Assembly: GCF_018882125.1 (NCBI RefSeq) | Contig: NZ_JACVOZ010000005.1 | Span: 89,241 to 153,240 of the forward strand | Direction: 5' to 3' | Length of the DNA: 64,000 nucleotides | Source: Polynucleobacter sp. AP-Melu-500A-A1 | Lineage (GTDB): Bacteria > Pseudomonadota > Gammaproteobacteria > Burkholderiales > Burkholderiaceae | Shown: piece by piece, positions 61,344-64,000 of the stretch | Layout of the letters: the number at the start of each line of letters is the position of its first letter | Position numbering within the stretch: the first letter of the stretch is position 1 | Notes under the pieces: model-generated | Databases searched by the model: none | The model's input: only the letters and a program-made list of their open reading frames with translations | What the model was told of the DNA's origin: nothing | Program-made: the position numbers and the translations under genes

Positions 61344-61532
61344 AATTACTCCGAAACGGTATCTTTATTTGCAAGCGATGAGGATTAGTAAAACCGATGT
61401 CGCCTGAATCTCATACCTACTCTGAAAAATAGCTAAATTAGCCAATTTTGAATAAATGCGAACGGCTTGACCGACTCTATAAGTCTAGCATGCTGCAACG
61501 CGTCAAACCCAGATTCCCGATCCGTAATTGCC

Positions 61533-62075
61533 CTAATCTTGGCGCTGGCCGCCAATAACCTTCGAGACTACGTCAGAACTAAAACCCTTAGAAGCCAGGA
61601 AGCGATATTGCCTAGCGCGCTCCTTTTGTTCTTTAGCTAATGCGCCAAACTTTCTGAACCACAGCTCATAGGCACGTTGATATTCGGTCTCTTTGAGGGT
61701 TTTCAGGAGCTGAGCTGATTTACCAGAATCTACGCCCGCCCTTTCAAGCTCATCTTGGATCTTGCGGGTTCCGTAACGCTCGCTACGTCGGCGTACTAAA
61801 GCCTCTGCAAAACGCTCATCTGAGAGCCAGCCTCGTGCCTCAAAGTCGTCCAAAATAGCCTCTATATCGAGAGGGCTAGCTTTAAGGGGAGAGATCTCAA
61901 GGTCAGCCTCGGACTCACTCTTCGCTAGCTTGCCCCATCTTGCGTTAGACTCGGCCAGCTTTGCTGCCAGACTTTTACGACTGTATTCTCGTAAAGACAA
62001 AAGGCGCAAAGCCCGAGCTTTGAGACTCGGGCTTTGTTTAGCGCCTTTTTTTGCTTTACTGGTTAGTTCTGACAT
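61533..62075 (-). CDS. recX: Regulatory protein RecX
   Basis: Small modulator that inhibits RecA filaments. The ATG at 62075 lies 4 bp after the recA stop, with GAGGAAG as ribosome-binding site inside the recA end, and gives 180 residues. It shows the family's helical repeats: 'RALRLLSLREYSRKSLAAKL', 'DFEARGWLSDERFAEALVRR', and 'FRKFGALAKEQKERARQYRFLASKGF' region near the end. An open frame reaches to 62102, inside recA, but is not needed. Confidence 0.93.
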   Translation of the reverse strand: MSELTSKAKKGAKQSPSLKARALRLLSLREYSRKSLAAKLAESNARWGKLAKSESEADLEISPLKASPLDIEAILDDFEARGWLSDERFAEALVRRRSERYGTRKIQDELERAGVDSGKSAQLLKTLKETEYQRAYELWFRKFGALAKEQKERARQYRFLASKGFSSDVVSKVIGGQRQD

Positions 62076-62079
62076 CGAA

Positions 62080-63171
62080 CTATTCAACTTCCTCTTCTTC
62101 ACTCAGTACATCGGTAACTACGGCTGAGCCCGTTTTGACACCTAACTTCTCACGTATTTTCGCCTCGATATCTTTAGCGATTGCTGGGTTCTCTTTTAAG
62201 AACTCGCGCACATTGTCTTTACCCTGACCAATGCGATCACCGTTATAGCTATACCAAGAGCCTGACTTTTCAACGAGATCGGCTTCTACACCCATATCGA
62301 TAATTTCACCTTCACGAGAAATTCCGGCACCATACATGATGTCGAAAATAGCTTCGCGGAATGGAGGAGATACTTTGTTCTTTACAACCTTTACGCGGGT
62401 TTCGTTACCCACAACTTCATCGCCCTTCTTGATGCTACCAATACGGCGGATATCCAAGCGCATAGAGGCATAAAACTTCAGAGCATTACCACCAGTAGTA
62501 GTTTCTGGAGAACCAAACATCACACCAATCTTCATACGAATTTGGTTAATGAAGATAACTGTTGTATTAGTACGCTTGATAGCGCCAGTAAGTTTGCGCA
62601 AAGCTTGGCTCATCAAACGGGCTTGCAAGCCTGGTAATGAATCGCCCATGTCGCCCTCAATCTCAGCCCTAGGAACCAAAGCAGCAACTGAGTCAATGAC
62701 GATTAAATCAATGGAGCCTGAGCGTACTAAAGCGTCAGCAATTTCTAAAGCTTGCTCACCAGTATCTGGTTGAGAAATGAGTAAGTTGTTTACATCTACA
62801 CCAAGGCGTGATGCGTACTGAACATCCAAAGCATGCTCAGCATCAATAAAGGCGCATGTACCACCTAACTTTTGCATCTCTGCAATGGCATGCAAAGTGA
62901 GTGTTGTTTTTCCGGATGACTCTGGACCGTAAATCTCAATGACGCGACCACGCGCTAAACCGCCAACGCCCAGTGCGATATCCAAACCGAGTGAACCACT
63001 CGAGACGACTTGAATATCTTGATTGATTTCAGCATCGCCCAATCTCATGATTGAACCCTTACCAAATTGCTTCTCAATCTGGGCTAAGGCTGCTGTTAAT
63101 GCTTTTTGCTTGTCTCCGCTCATTCCCTCAAATTCTGAGGAGGCTGATTTTCTTTTCTCATCCAAGGCCAT
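62080..63171 (-). CDS. recA: Recombinase RecA
   Basis: ATP-dependent strand-exchange protein and LexA coprotease. The 363-residue protein has Walker A '[17 protein letters not shown]' (about residue 80), '[11 protein letters not shown]', Walker B '[19 protein letters not shown]' and loop L2 '[17 protein letters not shown]'. The tail is strongly acidic ('SEEEEVE'). AAGGAA precedes the ATG. A LexA-type box lies 72-91 bp upstream, and recX follows directly. Confidence 0.99.
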   Translation of the reverse strand: MALDEKRKSASSEFEGMSGDKQKALTAALAQIEKQFGKGSIMRLGDAEINQDIQVVSSGSLGLDIALGVGGLARGRVIEIYGPESSGKTTLTLHAIAEMQKLGGTCAFIDAEHALDVQYASRLGVDVNNLLISQPDTGEQALEIADALVRSGSIDLIVIDSVAALVPRAEIEGDMGDSLPGLQARLMSQALRKLTGAIKRTNTTVIFINQIRMKIGVMFGSPETTTGGNALKFYASMRLDIRRIGSIKKGDEVVGNETRVKVVKNKVSPPFREAIFDIMYGAGISREGEIIDMGVEADLVEKSGSWYSYNGDRIGQGKDNVREFLKENPAIAKDIEAKIREKLGVKTGSAVVTDVLSEEEEVE

Positions 63172-63242
63172 TTTTTGATTCCTTTTCGCTATGTATTGGG
63201 CTTTTTCCCGAAGTTTTATTCACTGTCTGACAACTTAGAAGT

Positions 63243-63262
63243 TACTGTATATAAAAACAGTA
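63243..63262. promoter_or_regulatory. LexA (SOS) box of recA
   Basis: TACTGTATATAAAAACAGTA, a 16-bp CTGT-N8-ACAG core with outer TA/TA, is the classic gamma/betaproteobacterial SOS box. It overlaps the likely recA promoter and lies 72 bp upstream of the recA ATG. LexA itself is not in the window. Confidence 0.92.
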
Positions 63263-63272
63263 GTATTTGCAA
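63244..63272 (-). promoter_or_regulatory. Likely recA promoter
   Basis: On the minus strand TTGCAA (63272-63267), 17 bp and TACAGT (63249-63244) form a plausible -35/-10 pair. A TATACA two bases upstream of that -10 is an alternative. Either overlaps the SOS box, as expected for LexA repression. Confidence 0.6.
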
Positions 63273-63290
63273 GCGACTTTTTTAAGGAAT

Positions 63291-63824
63291 TTACAGATTT
63301 TTTCCTAAGACACCCTCGATTGGGGTCTGATCCCAGTAGAAAAAGAGGGGAATGGCGATTGCCCAGACCAAGCTAATGAGGCAAATACCCACAATTTGAG
63401 CTCCAGAACCCCAATTTGCAGCGCCCAATCGAATACCCGCCTCATAAGACAAAGGACCACAAATGGCCCCTAGAACCGAACCTAAAATGGGGTTTTTACG
63501 CAACCAAGACAAAGAGCTATTGAGGGTGCTAGCGACTAAAAGCCAGAGTGCCCACATCCACGCAGGCGATACCAGTGGCGAAGGCCAGGCATCCTGGAAA
63601 TCTATAAGACCTAAATACATGATCAGGGTATCGGTTGTGATTCCATAAAGAAGCACCTTAGCTAGTAGGCTGAACTCCTGCTGAGAGTTGGGGCATCGCC
63701 AAATATGGAAAGCAATATAAGCCAAGGAGCCCAAGACTGCCCAAACGACCTGTTGATGAGCCGCACCCAGAACACAAGCAAACCAGCCAACCTGAAAAAA
63801 GACAAAGTTCCAAAATTTAATCAT
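63291..63824 (-). CDS. DUF2878 family membrane protein
   Basis: A 177-residue integral membrane protein with about five or six hydrophobic helices. 'WNFVFFQVGWFACVLGAAHQ', 'YGITTDTLIMYLGLIDF' and 'PILGSVLGAICGPLSYEAGIRLG' match what I know of DUF2878. Function is unknown. It stands alone upstream of recA with its own start at 63824. Confidence 0.82.
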   Translation of the reverse strand: MIKFWNFVFFQVGWFACVLGAAHQQVVWAVLGSLAYIAFHIWRCPNSQQEFSLLAKVLLYGITTDTLIMYLGLIDFQDAWPSPLVSPAWMWALWLLVASTLNSSLSWLRKNPILGSVLGAICGPLSYEAGIRLGAANWGSGAQIVGICLISLVWAIAIPLFFYWDQTPIEGVLGKNL

Positions 63825-63848
63825 GGCTTAATTCTATCCGCCAAAGAA

Positions 63849-63878
63849 AAAGGCCACTACCGATGGGTAATGGCCTTT
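63849..63878 (-). terminator. Hairpin terminator for a minus-strand transcript from beyond the window
   Basis: AAAGGCCA (63849-63856) pairs with TGGCCTTT (63871-63878); an inner TACC/GGTA helix closes a GATG tetraloop. On the minus strand it is followed by a T-rich tract. No gene in the window would use it in that direction. Confidence 0.7.
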
Positions 63879-63953
63879 GTACGACTCGACACATAGTTAA
63901 CACTTTATACCGGACACATACTTTACAGTTTTTGGCATAGGAGGGACCACTCT

Positions 63954-64000
63954 ATGCCGTGGAATGAAAGTACGAAGATGGATGAAAAGCTCAAATTTGT
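63954..64000 (+). CDS. IS481-type transposase, N-terminal fragment cut by the window edge
   Basis: The last 47 bases encode MPWNESTKMDEKLKF-V, the distinctive opening of IS481-family (MPWxExTxMDExLxFV) integrase-like transposases. A GGAGG lies 9 bases before the ATG. The left inverted repeat of the element should lie between about 63878 and 63950 but was not resolved. The rest of the gene is outside the window. This reading is from 15 residues plus the ribosome-binding site, hence only moderate confidence. Confidence 0.75.
   Translation, partial: MPWNESTKMDEKLKF

Noticed and set aside
61344..61532. Gap between sucC and recX searched for a small RNA or tRNA
   Set aside because: No cloverleaf or strong terminator was found; only a weak TTGGCTAA/TTAGCTA repeat.

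Overview
The window reads as chromosomal DNA of a free-living betaproteobacterium. The closest match by gene content and by the look of the proteins is the Burkholderiaceae, most likely a Polynucleobacter-like freshwater species. This rests on a three-subunit proton-translocating transhydrogenase (pntAA/pntAB/pntB), the queA-tgt-yajC-secD-secF string, a CIRCE-controlled groES-groEL pair, tandem orphan Bug-type binding proteins, and short intergenic gaps. The species is an inference. No rRNA or tRNA genes, CRISPR arrays or prophage were seen.

Layout. 1-3133 (+): end of glcE, then glcF, a YggS-type PLP protein and proC, with ATGA/GTGA overlaps. 3141-6084 (-): recG-ubiA. 6115-11637 (+): queuosine genes queA-tgt and the Sec accessory genes yajC-secD-secF. 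11634-14371 (-): purB-waaA. 14460-19300: a GST, mnmA (-), and the transhydrogenase operon with a clear terminator. 19478-21780 (-): a TPR/methyltransferase protein with near-identical 102-bp repeats and a DUF805 protein. 21888-26584: first surface-glycan-like island (secreted hydrolase, acyltransferase-3, GT-C-like membrane protein, membrane-anchored SGNH protein). 26647-28606 (+): two Bug-family binding proteins. 28626-31437 (-): a secreted orphan protein, groEL and groES. 31752-35649 (+): degenerate EAL protein, BvgA-like regulator and BvgS-like hybrid kinase. 35688-44682: dacB (+), then a minus-strand string pgk-pyk-fba-purC-purE-purK-tsaC/sua5. 44904-48261 (+): ilvE, a CHCC zinc-finger protein, waaF and two small conserved proteins. 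48270-50494: divergent BepA-like protease and moaC. 50540-56726: second, visibly A/T-richer glycan-like island (SGNH protein, two large GT-C-like membrane proteins sharing a C-terminal module, acyltransferase-3). 56807-59178: Dph6-like ATP pyrophosphatase, small membrane protein, type IV pilin, TerC-family protein. 59265-63824 (-): sucC-sucD, recA-recX with a near-consensus SOS box, and a DUF2878 membrane protein. 63954-64000 (+): start of an IS481-type transposase cut off by the window edge.

How it fits together. Most of the window is core metabolism: glycolate oxidation, proline, purines, lower glycolysis, TCA cycle, NADPH supply, protein export, tRNA modification and DNA repair. The accessory parts are two glycan-modification-like islands built from the same protein types and a compact three-gene signalling locus. 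That locus has the same components as Bordetella BvgA/BvgS/BvgR, and it is the most interesting candidate for a little-studied system here, together with the 113-residue C-terminal module shared by two tail-to-tail membrane proteins.
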